DNA of 64,000 nt, from NCBI GenBank assembly GCA_944320595.1, contig CALUIB010000013.1:1-64000 (forward strand), read 5' to 3'. Shown here one piece after another: positions 27,252-36,216 of this stretch (position 1 is its first letter; each line of letters begins with the position of its first letter). The position numbers and the translations under genes were made by a program. Source of the stretch: an uncultured Muribaculaceae bacterium. GTDB taxonomy: Bacteria > Bacteroidota > Bacteroidia > Bacteroidales > Muribaculaceae. The notes under the pieces are model-generated. The model had not been told where the DNA came from and did not search any database. It saw nothing but the letters and a program-made list of their open reading frames with translations.

Positions 27252-29387
27252 ATGAGTTGGAGAAATGTTATTTATAAAGTATTTGTTGTTGCCTTGGCTG
27301 TGTTGCCTATTGGAGTGGCAGCCGGGGAGAATACTTTGAGTTCGCCAAGCGGCAGGCTTAAACTGGTGGTGGATGTTACCGGCGAGGGGCAGCCTTGCTA
27401 CAGCCTTTCGCTCGACGGCAACGCCGTGATAGAGCGTAGTCTGCTTGGCCTTCAGGGCAAGCAAGGGGATTTCACCACGGGTTTCTCGATGGGCGAGGTG
27501 GCCACTGCGTCGCACGACGGCACATGGGAGCCGGTGTGGGGCGAATATGCCACCGTGCGCGACCATTACAACGAGCTTGCCGTGACATTCGTGCAGCCGG
27601 ATGACGGCGGGCTGACGATGACTGTGCGTTTCCGCCTGTTTGACGACGGACTGGGTTTCCGGTACGAACTGCCCGAGCAGGAGCCGGTGAATTACTTGAC
27701 GCTGATGGACGAGGCCACCGAATTCAACCTTGCTGCCGACAACACCCTCTATTGTATGCCGGGCGATTATGATACCGACGAGTACCTGTATGCCACAACT
27801 CCGCTGTCGCAGGTAGCCGGTGCGCTTGCAGGTTACCGCGGCCGCCACAGCGAGAGCCAGGCCATCGACCGCCTCACCGTGCAGACGCCGTTGATGATGA
27901 AAAGCCCCGATGACGGTGTGTATGTCAACATACACGAGGCCGCGCTCGTGGATTACCCTGCCATGTCGCTCGACGTTGACACGGCAAGCTTGGGCCTTTC
28001 GGCGCACCTCACCCCCGACCGCAACGGCGTGGCTGCCTACTTGCAGCTGCCGTTCAACACACCGTGGCGCACGGTGGTCGTTGCCGACAATGCTTGCGAC
28101 ATACTTGCCTCGCAGCTAATCTACAATCTTAATGAACCGTGCAAAATCGAGGACACCTCGTGGATAAAGCCGCAGAAATTCGTGGGCGTGTGGTGGGAAA
28201 TGTTCATAGGCAAGCAGCGCACGTGGGCTTATAGCGATTATTACAAGGCCAAGCCGGGCATAACCGACTACACCAAGCTCACGCCCAATGGCCGCCATGC
28301 CGCCAATACCGAGAATGTGAAGCGGTACATCGACTTTGCTGCCGAAAACGGTATCGACGGCGTGTTGGTCGAAGGCTGGAATCAGGGTTGGGAAGACTGG
28401 GCAAGCTATGTGAAGAACCGCCAGTTCCTCTTCGACAAGCCCTATCCCGACTTCGACGTTGACGGCTTGCAGCAGTATGCCGCCGAGCGTGGCGTGAGGC
28501 TCATCATGCACCATGAGACGGGTGCAAATGCAGCCGACTATGAACGCCAGCTCGACCGTGCCTTCCAGTTCATGGTCGATCACGGGTACAATTCGGTCAA
28601 GACCGGTTACGTGGGTGCCATAATACCGCGCAGCGAGCACCATTCGTCGCAGTGGATGGTCAATCATTTCCTGCACGTGGTGAAGCGTGCCGCCGATTAC
28701 CGCATCATGGTCGATAGCCATGAGGCCGTGCGCCCCACCGGGCTGTGCCGCACTTATCCCAACTGGCTGGCGCAGGAGTCGGCACGCGGCGGCGAATTTG
28801 AGTCGATGGGCGGCAATCCGCCCGAGCATACCACCATCTTGCCGTTCACGCGGCTCATGGGCGGCCCCATGGATTACACTCCGGGGCTGTTTGAAACGCG
28901 CCTTAGTTACTATGGCGAGGGGAAGACCGGCCAGGCTCTTACCACGCTTGCCCGCCAGCTTGCGTTGTACCTGACGATGCCAAGCCCGTTGCAGATGGCT
29001 TGCGACTTGCCCGAGAATTACCGCCGTTTTGCCGATGCGTTCCAGTTCATCAAGGATGTGCCGGTTGACTGGAGCGACAGCCGTTACCTTGAGGCCGAAC
29101 CGGGAGATTACATCACCGTGGCCCGTCGCGACAAGCACTCCGACGACTGGTATGTGGGCGGCATCACCGACGAGAATGCCCGCACTGCCGAGGTGGATTT
29201 CAGTTTCCTGCCCGAGGGGGTGGACTATGTGGCTACGATATATGCCGACGGCAAGGATGCGCACTATATCGACAACCCGCAGTCGTATAGCATTACCACA
29301 AAGAAAAAAATCAACAGCAAGACGCGGCTAAAGCAATACATCGCCCCCGGCGGAGGTTTTGCCATGCGCCTTGTGCCAAAAAAATAA
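27252..29387 (+). CDS. GH97 alpha-glucosidase (SusB-like, inverting type)
   Basis: The protein has 711 residues with a signal peptide (to about residue 25). GH97 enzymes of this branch release glucose from maltooligosaccharides in the periplasm with inversion. All six functional glutamates I remember for SusB (E194, E391, E439, E508, E526, E532) are present here at a constant offset of 17, at residues 177, 374, 422, 491, 509 and 515. They lie in YDTDEYLY, VEGWNQGW, HHETG, SHEAVRP, AQESARG and GGEFES. That argues for the Ca-dependent inverting mechanism and against the Asp-nucleophile retaining type. The gene follows the amylase after 13 bases and ends the locus. Confidence 0.93.
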   Translation: MSWRNVIYKVFVVALAVLPIGVAAGENTLSSPSGRLKLVVDVTGEGQPCYSLSLDGNAVIERSLLGLQGKQGDFTTGFSMGEVATASHDGTWEPVWGEYATVRDHYNELAVTFVQPDDGGLTMTVRFRLFDDGLGFRYELPEQEPVNYLTLMDEATEFNLAADNTLYCMPGDYDTDEYLYATTPLSQVAGALAGYRGRHSESQAIDRLTVQTPLMMKSPDDGVYVNIHEAALVDYPAMSLDVDTASLGLSAHLTPDRNGVAAYLQLPFNTPWRTVVVADNACDILASQLIYNLNEPCKIEDTSWIKPQKFVGVWWEMFIGKQRTWAYSDYYKAKPGITDYTKLTPNGRHAANTENVKRYIDFAAENGIDGVLVEGWNQGWEDWASYVKNRQFLFDKPYPDFDVDGLQQYAAERGVRLIMHHETGANAADYERQLDRAFQFMVDHGYNSVKTGYVGAIIPRSEHHSSQWMVNHFLHVVKRAADYRIMVDSHEAVRPTGLCRTYPNWLAQESARGGEFESMGGNPPEHTTILPFTRLMGGPMDYTPGLFETRLSYYGEGKTGQALTTLARQLALYLTMPSPLQMACDLPENYRRFADAFQFIKDVPVDWSDSRYLEAEPGDYITVARRDKHSDDWYVGGITDENARTAEVDFSFLPEGVDYVATIYADGKDAHYIDNPQSYSITTKKKINSKTRLKQYIAPGGGFAMRLVPKK

Positions 29388-29478
29388 TTGACAATCATAG
29401 GTAAATTAATATATAATACATTTGGGTAAAAAAGAATAACCTTGATCTTATTTCATGGATAAACAGGTGACAGAAGGG

Positions 29479-29510
29479 CATGGCCGGCATGATTGCCGGC
29501 CATGTTTTTT
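29479..29510 (+). terminator. Strong terminator of the starch locus
   Basis: CATGGCCGGCA (29479-29489) pairs perfectly with TGCCGGCCATG (29494-29504) around a 4-base loop, followed by six Ts. Confidence 0.92.
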
Positions 29511-29600
29511 CATTGCCGGGGTGTGATATGACGACTTTTTGCGGCCATGCTGCTTGCTGCTTTTAATTTGTAGGTTCGATGGCAAATTTTGTATAAAAGA

Positions 29601-29632
29601 TTTGTATTATTGAATATTCTTGCATAACTTTG
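29601..29632 (+). promoter_or_regulatory. Promoter of the ilv operon
   Basis: TTTG (29601-29604), 20 bases, TAACTTTG (29625-29632). The predicted start near 29640 lies about 20 bases before the leader peptide and 320 bases before ilvD. Confidence 0.75.
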
Positions 29633-29658
29633 TGGCAGTAAAAAAAGAAAATGTGGTT

Positions 29659-29763
29659 ATGAACGCGCTCGTCTCTGTTGTCAACTTGCTATCTGTCGTC
29701 ATGCTACACGTCGCCTTGTCGATTAGCGTCGTGGCAGTGGTCGTGGATATTATTGCAAGATGA
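29659..29763 (+). CDS. ilv leader peptide (branched-chain amino acid attenuator)
   Basis: This short frame of 34 codons contains 11 Val, 5 Leu and 3 Ile, for example VSVVNLLSVV and the cluster VVAVVVDII near its end. Such runs of control codons just before a biosynthetic operon are the hallmark of transcription attenuation. When charged branched-chain tRNAs are scarce, ribosomes stall here and the downstream terminator fails to form. A four-codon frame (ATG at 29651) ends inside the ATGA that begins the leader, which may be coincidence. The peptide itself needs no function. It lies between the ilv promoter and the attenuator hairpin. Confidence 0.85.
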   Translation: MNALVSVVNLLSVVMLHVALSISVVAVVVDIIAR

Positions 29764-29840
29764 TGGAGGGGGAGCGCGGTACATCGCCAATGCGCACACA
29801 TAGAAGAAGCACTTAGTTGAAAACACACATACAAAAAAGC

Positions 29841-29892
29841 CTTTCCTCCAAGAACAAGCAACATGGCGATGGCGGAAAGGTTTTTCTTTTTT
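29841..29892 (+). terminator. Attenuator terminator upstream of ilvD
   Basis: CCTTTCC (29841-29847) pairs with GGAAAGG (29875-29881), followed by TTTTTCTTTTTT. A competing pairing is possible between TGGAGG just after the leader stop (29764-29769) and CCTCCA (29846-29851), which overlaps the left arm and could act as an antiterminator. It lies 65 bases before ilvD. Confidence 0.8.
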
Positions 29893-29956
29893 GGCAATGT
29901 GCCTTCACACGCAAGCGCAGCATGGTAAACAAATGAAATAATAGAAAAATTAAGAT

Positions 29957-31780
29957 ATGAGTATTCCGTTAAGAAGTTCAATATCCACCAGTGGCCGCCG
30001 CATGGCCGGGGCACGAGCCTTGTGGATGGCCAACGGCATGAAACCTATGCAGATGGGCAAGCCAATCATTGCCATCGTTAACTCGTTCACGCAATTCGTG
30101 CCGGGGCACACGCACCTGCACGAGGTGGGGCAGATGGTGAAGCGCGAGATTGAGCAGATGGGCTGTTTCGCAGCCGAATTCAATACAATCGCCATCGACG
30201 ACGGCATTGCTATGGGGCACCAAGGTATGCTGTATTCGTTGCCTTCGCGTGACTTGATTGCCGACAGCGTGGAATATATGGTCAATGCCCATTGCGCCGA
30301 CGCGATGGTGTGCATAAGCAATTGCGACAAGATAACGCCGGGAATGCTGATGGCGGCGATGAGGCTGAACATACCCACGATTTTCGTGTCGGGCGGCCCC
30401 ATGGAGGCTGGCCGGTTAGGCAACCGTGCGCTCGACCTTATCGATGTGATGGTGGATGCAGCCGACACGAGCATCGACGACAGCACCATAGCCGAGGTGG
30501 AGGCGTGTGCATGCCCCACGTGCGGTTCTTGCTCGGGAATGTTCACCGCCAACTCGATGAATTGCCTTGTCGAGGCTCTCGGGTTGGGGTTGCCGGGCAA
30601 TGGCACCATAGTGGCAACTCATGCCAACCGCCTGGGGCTGTTCAAGCAGGCCGCGCGGCTGATAGTGGAGAATTGCCGGAAGTATTACGAGGAAGGCGAC
30701 GAGAGCGTGTTGCCGCGCAGCATAGCGAGCCGGCAAGCGATGCTTAACGCCATGACGCTCGACATTGCCATGGGGGGCAGCACAAATACTGTGCTGCACC
30801 TGCTTGCCGTGGCCAATGAGGCCGGTGCCGACTTCACCATGGCCGACATCGATGCCCTTTCGCGACGCACTCCGGTGCTGTGCAAGGTTGCGCCCAACTC
30901 GAAGTATCACATCGAGGACGTGAACCGCGCCGGTGGCATAATGTCGATAATGGGGATACTTGCCGCCGGGGGGCTTATCGACACGTCGCTGCGGCGTGTT
31001 GACGGGCTGACGCTGGGCGAGGCCATCGACCGCTACGCCATCGGCGGTAGCAAGTTCGACACGGCGACGGCGTGGCTGTGGAAAAGTGCACCCGCGGGCG
31101 TGAGGAGCGTGACGCTGGGCGGACAGGAGAATTACTACAAGGAGCTTGACACCGACCGTGCCACGGGTTGCATACGCGATTTCGACCACGCTTATGTGAA
31201 AGATGGCGGACTTGCCGTGCTGCGCGGCAACATTGCCCTGCACGGGTGCGTAGTGAAGACTGCCGGTGTCGATGAGAGCATTTTCCACTTCCGCGGCACG
31301 GCGCGTGTGTTCCAGTCGCAGGAGGAGGCCGTCGATGGAATACTTGGCGGCAAGGTGCAGGCTGGCGACGTTGTGGTCATCATTTACGAAGGCCCCAAGG
31401 GCGGGCCGGGAATGCAGGAGATGCTTTACCCGACGTCCTACATCAAGTCGCGCCACCTTGGCAAGGAGTGCGCGCTCATCACCGACGGGCGTTTCTCGGG
31501 AGGCACGTCGGGGCTGTCGATAGGGCACATCTCGCCCGAGGCTGCCCGCGGTGGCAACGTGGGCCTGCTGCGCGATGGCGACGTCATCGACATCAATATC
31601 CCCGAGCGCAGCATCAATGTGATGCTTAGCGACGAGGAGCTTGCCGCACGGCGAGCCGAGGAGGAGGCCAAGGGAGCCGATGCCTTCAAGCCCACACGGC
31701 GCAACCGAGTGGTGTCGAAGGCACTTCAGGCTTACGCCTCGATGGTGACATCGGCCGACCGTGGCGGTGTGCGCGAGTGA
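29957..31780 (+). CDS. ilvD: Dihydroxy-acid dehydratase
   Basis: The 607-residue enzyme is an Fe-S dehydratase converting 2,3-dihydroxy-isovalerate and -methylvalerate to the 2-keto acids, the third step of valine and isoleucine synthesis. Cluster ligand regions [13 protein letters not shown] and [18 protein letters not shown] are intact, as is the family motif [13 protein letters not shown] with the later [10 protein letters not shown]. It is the first structural gene of the operon, behind the leader-peptide attenuator. ilvB follows after 58 bases. Confidence 0.97.
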   Translation: MSIPLRSSISTSGRRMAGARALWMANGMKPMQMGKPIIAIVNSFTQFVPGHTHLHEVGQMVKREIEQMGCFAAEFNTIAIDDGIAMGHQGMLYSLPSRDLIADSVEYMVNAHCADAMVCISNCDKITPGMLMAAMRLNIPTIFVSGGPMEAGRLGNRALDLIDVMVDAADTSIDDSTIAEVEACACPTCGSCSGMFTANSMNCLVEALGLGLPGNGTIVATHANRLGLFKQAARLIVENCRKYYEEGDESVLPRSIASRQAMLNAMTLDIAMGGSTNTVLHLLAVANEAGADFTMADIDALSRRTPVLCKVAPNSKYHIEDVNRAGGIMSIMGILAAGGLIDTSLRRVDGLTLGEAIDRYAIGGSKFDTATAWLWKSAPAGVRSVTLGGQENYYKELDTDRATGCIRDFDHAYVKDGGLAVLRGNIALHGCVVKTAGVDESIFHFRGTARVFQSQEEAVDGILGGKVQAGDVVVIIYEGPKGGPGMQEMLYPTSYIKSRHLGKECALITDGRFSGGTSGLSIGHISPEAARGGNVGLLRDGDVIDINIPERSINVMLSDEELAARRAEEEAKGADAFKPTRRNRVVSKALQAYASMVTSADRGGVRE

Positions 31781-31838
31781 GAGCTATTGACGATAAACGA
31801 TATTGCAAAAATTTAGATATTAGGAAGAAAGATATATT

Positions 31839-33554
31839 ATGGGTGAAATGATTTCAGGAGCCGAGGCGTTGGTGCGTTCGCTCGTTGCCGAAGGGGTCGA
31901 TACCATCTTCGGTTACCCGGGTGGGGCCATTATCCCGGTTTTCGACCGCTTATATGACTACAAAGACCGCCTGCGGCACATACTCGTGCGGCACGAGCAG
32001 GGGGCTACCCATGCTGCGCAGGGTTATGCGCGTGTGTCGGGGCGCACCGGCGTGGTGGTGGTGACTTCGGGACCGGCGGCCACCAATGTAATCACCGGCC
32101 TTGGCGATGCCATGATGGACAGCACGCCGCTTGTGGTGATTACCGGCCAGGTGGGAAGCGAGCTGCTTGGCTCTGACGCTTTTCAGGAGACCGACGTGAT
32201 AGGCATCACGCAGCCGGTGACGAAATGGAGCTACCAAATTCGCAACGTGGAGGACTTGCGCTGGGCTGTACCCAGGGCCTTCTATATAGCCTCGAATGGC
32301 CGCCCCGGCCCGGTGGTGCTTGACTTTGCCAAGAATGCGCAGAACGACATGATGGAGTGGCGGGGATACAAGAAGTGCCACTTCGTGCGCACCTACGAGC
32401 CTTGTCCTGAAATCTGCGAGGCCGACGTTGACACGGTGGCCGGTATGATTGATGCGGCGCACCGCCCGTTGATAATAGCCGGGCACGGCGTGGAGATAGC
32501 TGGCGGCGAGCAGGAGCTGCTGAGGCTGGCGCGGAAGGCGCAGGTGCCGGTGGCTACTACGTTGCTGGGGTTGTCAACAATCGACACCGACGAACCGCTG
32601 TTCAAGGGAATGGTGGGAATGCACGGCAATGTGGCTGCAAACGTGGCGATAGGTGAATGCGACTTGCTTGTGGCCGTGGGAATGAGGTTCGATGACCGCG
32701 TGACCGGCGACCCGGCTCACTTCGCCAAGCAGGCAAGGGTGGTGCACATCGACATCGATTCGTCGGAGTTTGGCAAGATTATCGCCCCGGCGGCCACAGT
32801 GCATGGCGATGCCAAGGCGGTGCTGGCGATGCTTGCCGACAAGGTGGCCGAGGCAAGGCACGACGAGTGGCTTGCCAGTTTCGACAAGGCTCGCAAGGTG
32901 GAATGGGAGAAGGTGGTAAAGCCCGAGCTTGAAGGTGATGGCAGCCGCATCACTATGGGCAGTGTGGCTCGCAAGGTGGCCGAGGCCGCCGGGCGCGGAG
33001 CAGTGCTTGTGACCGACGTGGGGCAGAACCAAATGCTTTCGGCGCGGTATTTCAAGTACACGGCTCCGCGCAGCATCATCACTTCTGGCGGACTTGGAAC
33101 CATGGGGTTCGGCCTGCCGGCATCGATTGGCGCAAAGATAGGTGCGCCCGAGCGCACGGTGTGCTTCTTCACGGGCGACGGTGGCCTGCAGATGACTGTC
33201 GAGGAACTTGGCGTGATATTGCAATATGGGATTGACGTGAAAATTGTGTTGCTCAACAACAACTTCCTCGGGATGGTGCGCCAATGGCAGACGCTGTTCT
33301 ACGACAGGCGTTTCTCCGAAACCGCGCTTGTGAACCCCAATTTCGTGGCGTTGGCCAATGCATACGGCATCCCGGCCGAAGATGTCGAGACTCCCGGTCA
33401 GCTCGACGGAGCCATTGGGCGTATGCTGGCACACAAGGGCGCTTACCTGCTCAATATCAATATCGACCCCGAGGAGCTTGTCTATCCCATGACCCCGGCC
33501 GGTGCCCCATGCACCACCATCTTGCTGAACAAAGATGAGAAATACGAACATTAA
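31839..33554 (+). CDS. ilvB: Acetolactate synthase large (catalytic) subunit
   Basis: This 571-residue ThDP enzyme makes acetolactate or acetohydroxybutyrate from pyruvate. The catalytic Glu lies in VRHEQGATHAAQGYAR near residue 52, and the ThDP/Mg motif starts GDGGLQMTVEELG and ends with NNNFLGMVRQWQ. The FAD-binding middle domain is present, as is the acetolactate-synthase-specific GMVRQWQ. Its small subunit follows after 12 bases, so the two are made together. Confidence 0.97.
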   Translation: MGEMISGAEALVRSLVAEGVDTIFGYPGGAIIPVFDRLYDYKDRLRHILVRHEQGATHAAQGYARVSGRTGVVVVTSGPAATNVITGLGDAMMDSTPLVVITGQVGSELLGSDAFQETDVIGITQPVTKWSYQIRNVEDLRWAVPRAFYIASNGRPGPVVLDFAKNAQNDMMEWRGYKKCHFVRTYEPCPEICEADVDTVAGMIDAAHRPLIIAGHGVEIAGGEQELLRLARKAQVPVATTLLGLSTIDTDEPLFKGMVGMHGNVAANVAIGECDLLVAVGMRFDDRVTGDPAHFAKQARVVHIDIDSSEFGKIIAPAATVHGDAKAVLAMLADKVAEARHDEWLASFDKARKVEWEKVVKPELEGDGSRITMGSVARKVAEAAGRGAVLVTDVGQNQMLSARYFKYTAPRSIITSGGLGTMGFGLPASIGAKIGAPERTVCFFTGDGGLQMTVEELGVILQYGIDVKIVLLNNNFLGMVRQWQTLFYDRRFSETALVNPNFVALANAYGIPAEDVETPGQLDGAIGRMLAHKGAYLLNINIDPEELVYPMTPAGAPCTTILLNKDEKYEH

Positions 33555-33566
33555 CCTCGCCACAAA

Positions 33567-34145
33567 ATGGAAGAAGTAAACAATAGCAAGGAGCTGTTCA
33601 CGGTTACGGTTTTCTCTGAGAACCGTGTGGGCTTGCTCAACCAGATATCTATCATTTTCACCCGGCGTAAGCTCAACATCGAGTCGCTGTCGGTGTCGCC
33701 GTCGTCGATTGCCGGGGTCCACAAGTTCACCATCACCACGCTTACCGACGAGCCTACCATAGCCAAGCTCGTGACGCAGATTGAAAAGCGCATCGATGTG
33801 CTCAAGTCGTTTTATTACCGCGACAGCGAGATTGTCTATCAGGAGGTGGCACTTTACAAGGTGCCCACGCAGCAGCTGCTCGACGAGGAGAACCTTGAGA
33901 AGATAATACGCCGCCACAATGCCCGCATACTTGAAATCACGCGCGAATACACGGTGATTGAGAAGACGGGCCACGACGACGAGACTACGGCCCTGTTTGA
34001 GGAACTTAGGCGTTACGATATTCGCCAATTCGTGCGCAGCGGGCGCGTGGCTGTCACCAAGTCGCCCGAGGAGTATGTTACCATGTACATTGAGGAACGC
34101 GCACGGCGCAAAGAGGAGGTGGAGCGATGCTTGAACGAAGGATAA
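33567..34145 (+). CDS. ilvN: Acetolactate synthase small (regulatory) subunit
   Basis: The 192-residue protein has an N-terminal ACT domain (VFSENRVGLLNQISIIF...NIESLSVSPS) that binds valine for feedback control of the catalytic subunit. The second half (from about residue 85) carries the usual ALYKVPTQQLL region. It is longer than the 163-residue E. coli IlvH, which is common in Bacteroidetes. Its last 19 bases overlap the thioesterase gene, implying coupled translation. Confidence 0.93.
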   Translation: MEEVNNSKELFTVTVFSENRVGLLNQISIIFTRRKLNIESLSVSPSSIAGVHKFTITTLTDEPTIAKLVTQIEKRIDVLKSFYYRDSEIVYQEVALYKVPTQQLLDEENLEKIIRRHNARILEITREYTVIEKTGHDDETTALFEELRRYDIRQFVRSGRVAVTKSPEEYVTMYIEERARRKEEVERCLNEG

Positions 34146-34924
34146 CCGAGGACGGTGGAATATATTCCCACGAGTTCTTCCTTGCCGCAGGCGAATGCAA
34201 CGCCGAGTGCCGTATGCCGCTGCCAATGCTTGTGAGCCGCTTGATAAGGGTGGCCACCGAGCACGCCAATGTGATGAACCTTGGGTTTTCGCACTTTGCC
34301 CCCGAGGGGCGCGGATGGGTGCTCACCAAGCTCGCCGTGGAGATGTCGCGCTACCCGCAGGTCAACGAGAACTACACCATAAAGACGTGGATGGAGGAGG
34401 CCAACAAGTTGCTGTCGTTCCGCGCGTTTTCAATACATTGCGGCGACGAGACGGTGGGATATGTACGCTCGGAGTGGGCGATTATAGATATGCGCACGCG
34501 CAGGTTGTGCGATATTTCGGCGGTGAAGGAACTCGCCGACAGCGCCAGGCCCGACGTGTCTTGCCCCATAGCCCCGCCGGTGCGTCTGACGGCAGTCAAG
34601 GGTGGGCGGCAGTCCAATTACACATTCGGCTACTGCGACGTTGACTTCAACCGCCACGTCAACACTGTGCGGTACATAGAGCGGCTTATGGACCAGTGGC
34701 CCATAGAGCATTACGACCGCTACCAGGTGTCGCGTTTCGATGTCACATTCATGCGCGAGTGCCATTACGGTGCCACGGTTGAGATAAAGGTTGACGATGC
34801 CGACCCGGCCGACAGTCGTGCCGAGATTGCCGAGGGGGCTGTGGTGCACTGCCGGGCGCGGTTCAGGTTCAGCGAATTTAATGCGAAGGATATAAAATTA
34901 GATATTAACACATTCATAAATTAA
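34127..34924 (+). CDS. Acyl-ACP thioesterase
   Basis: The 265-residue protein resembles the double hot-dog acyl-[acyl-carrier-protein] thioesterases (PF01643 type). It contains HANVMNLGFSH, MSRYPQVNENYTIKTWMEEANKLLSFRAF and the second hot-dog YCDVDFNRHVNTVRYIERLMDQWP with the conserved Asn-His pair. It would release fatty acids from ACP in the cytoplasm. The gene overlaps ilvN by 19 bases and precedes ilvC by 7, so it is embedded in the branched-chain operon. A link to branched-chain fatty-acid supply from the same keto acids is plausible but not shown. Confidence 0.9.
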   Translation: MLERRITEDGGIYSHEFFLAAGECNAECRMPLPMLVSRLIRVATEHANVMNLGFSHFAPEGRGWVLTKLAVEMSRYPQVNENYTIKTWMEEANKLLSFRAFSIHCGDETVGYVRSEWAIIDMRTRRLCDISAVKELADSARPDVSCPIAPPVRLTAVKGGRQSNYTFGYCDVDFNRHVNTVRYIERLMDQWPIEHYDRYQVSRFDVTFMRECHYGATVEIKVDDADPADSRAEIAEGAVVHCRARFRFSEFNAKDIKLDINTFIN

Positions 34925-34931
34925 AATAACT

Positions 34932-35978
34932 ATGGCAATTTTGAATTTTGGCGGTGTTGACGAGAAAGTGGTCACCCGCGACGAGTTTACACTTGAAAAA
35001 GCGAGAGAAGTATTGAAGGACGAGACCATAGCGGTCATCGGATATGGCGTTCAAGGCCCCGGGCAGGCACTCAACCTGCGCGACAACGGTTTCAAGGTAA
35101 TCGTGGGTCAGCGCAAGGAGAGCAAGACGTGGGACAAGGCCGTTGCCGACGGCTGGGTTCCCGGCGAGACGCTGTTTGAGATAGAGGAGGCCGCCAAGCG
35201 TGGCACGGTCATCGAATACCTGCTTAGCGATGCAGCCCAGATAGCCCTGTGGCCTACAATCAAGAAACACCTCACGGCAGGCAAGGCACTATATTTCTCG
35301 CACGGTTTTGGCATCACCTACAGCGAGCGCACAGGCATAGTTCCGCCCAAGGATGTTGACGTGATAATGGTTGCTCCCAAGGGGTCGGGAACGTCGTTGC
35401 GCACCATGTTCCTGCAGGGGCGCGGCATCAATTCCAGCTACGCCGTTTATCAGGACGCTACAGGCCATGCGCTTGACCGCTGCATAGCACTCGGCATAGG
35501 CGTGGGTTCGGGCTACCTGTTCGAGACCACATTCAAGCGTGAAGTTTACAGCGACCTCACCGGCGAGCGCGGTTCGCTGATGGGTGCAATCCAGGGCTTG
35601 CTGCTTGCGCAGTATGAAGTGCTCAGGGAAAACGGCCACACCCCGTCGGAAGCGTTCAATGAGACGGTTGAGGAACTCACGCAGTCGCTCATGCCGCTCT
35701 TTGCAGCAAAGGGCATGGACTGGATGTATGCCAACTGCTCTACCACCGCCCAACGCGGTGCGCTTGACTGGATGGGGCCGTTCCACGATGCCATCAAGCC
35801 CGTGATGGAGAAACTGTATGAGAGCGTGAAGACCGGCAACGAGGCTCAAATATCAATCGACACCAACAGCCAGCCCGACTACCGCGAAAAGCTCAACGCC
35901 GAGCTGAAGGCCCTGCGCGAAAGCGAGATGTGGCGCACCGGCGAGACAGTGCGCAAGCTCCGCCCCGAAAACAACTGA
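34932..35978 (+). CDS. ilvC: Ketol-acid reductoisomerase (class I)
   Basis: The 348-residue enzyme converts acetolactate to dihydroxy-isovalerate using Mg and NAD(P)H. The Rossmann motif is GYGVQGPGQALNLRDNG. The following loop QRKESKTWD contains Arg, Lys and Ser residues of the kind that bind the NADPH phosphate. The all-helical domain with VYSDLTGERG and EALAELTQ-like segments carries the Mg ligands. It is the last gene of the operon and is followed by a bidirectional terminator. Confidence 0.97.
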   Translation: MAILNFGGVDEKVVTRDEFTLEKAREVLKDETIAVIGYGVQGPGQALNLRDNGFKVIVGQRKESKTWDKAVADGWVPGETLFEIEEAAKRGTVIEYLLSDAAQIALWPTIKKHLTAGKALYFSHGFGITYSERTGIVPPKDVDVIMVAPKGSGTSLRTMFLQGRGINSSYAVYQDATGHALDRCIALGIGVGSGYLFETTFKREVYSDLTGERGSLMGAIQGLLLAQYEVLRENGHTPSEAFNETVEELTQSLMPLFAAKGMDWMYANCSTTAQRGALDWMGPFHDAIKPVMEKLYESVKTGNEAQISIDTNSQPDYREKLNAELKALRESEMWRTGETVRKLRPENN

Positions 35979-36004
35979 TGCCCCGCTAGGGTCAGTCATC
36001 CAAA

Positions 36005-36060
36005 CCGAAAAAAAAAGCGGCTCCAGCCACCAAACTATGTGGCTGAAGCCGCTTTTTCGG
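36005..36060. terminator. Bidirectional terminator after ilvC
   Basis: AAAGCGGCT-CAGCCAC pairs with GTGGCTG-AGCCGCTTT around an 8-base loop, flanked by CCGAAAAA on the left and TTTTTCGG on the right. Confidence 0.9.
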
Positions 36061-36129
36061 TTGACATGAATGTCTCCGCATTCAACTGTAGTAGAATAGA
36101 TAAAAGTTGCAAGAAAGTGGAGGAAAAGA

Positions 36130-36161
36130 TTTGGAGGATGCAACAAAACCTTTTATTTTTG
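36130..36161 (+). promoter_or_regulatory. Promoter of the three-gene DUF262 operon
   Basis: TTTG (36130-36133), 20 bases, TATTTTTG (36154-36161): a good Bacteroidetes promoter with a predicted start near 36168, about 50 bases before the DUF262 start codon. It gives the operon its own transcription, separate from ilv. Confidence 0.75.
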
Positions 36162-36216
36162 TAAAGGCAAAGTAACAATGGTTTCCCATTGCCTAAGAAT
36201 GTATTAAAATAAGTGT

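Noticed and set aside
29651-29662. Four-codon frame ATG-TGG-TTA-TGA as a second control peptide
   Set aside because: It overlaps the leader start by ATGA and could be coincidence; nothing else supports a role.
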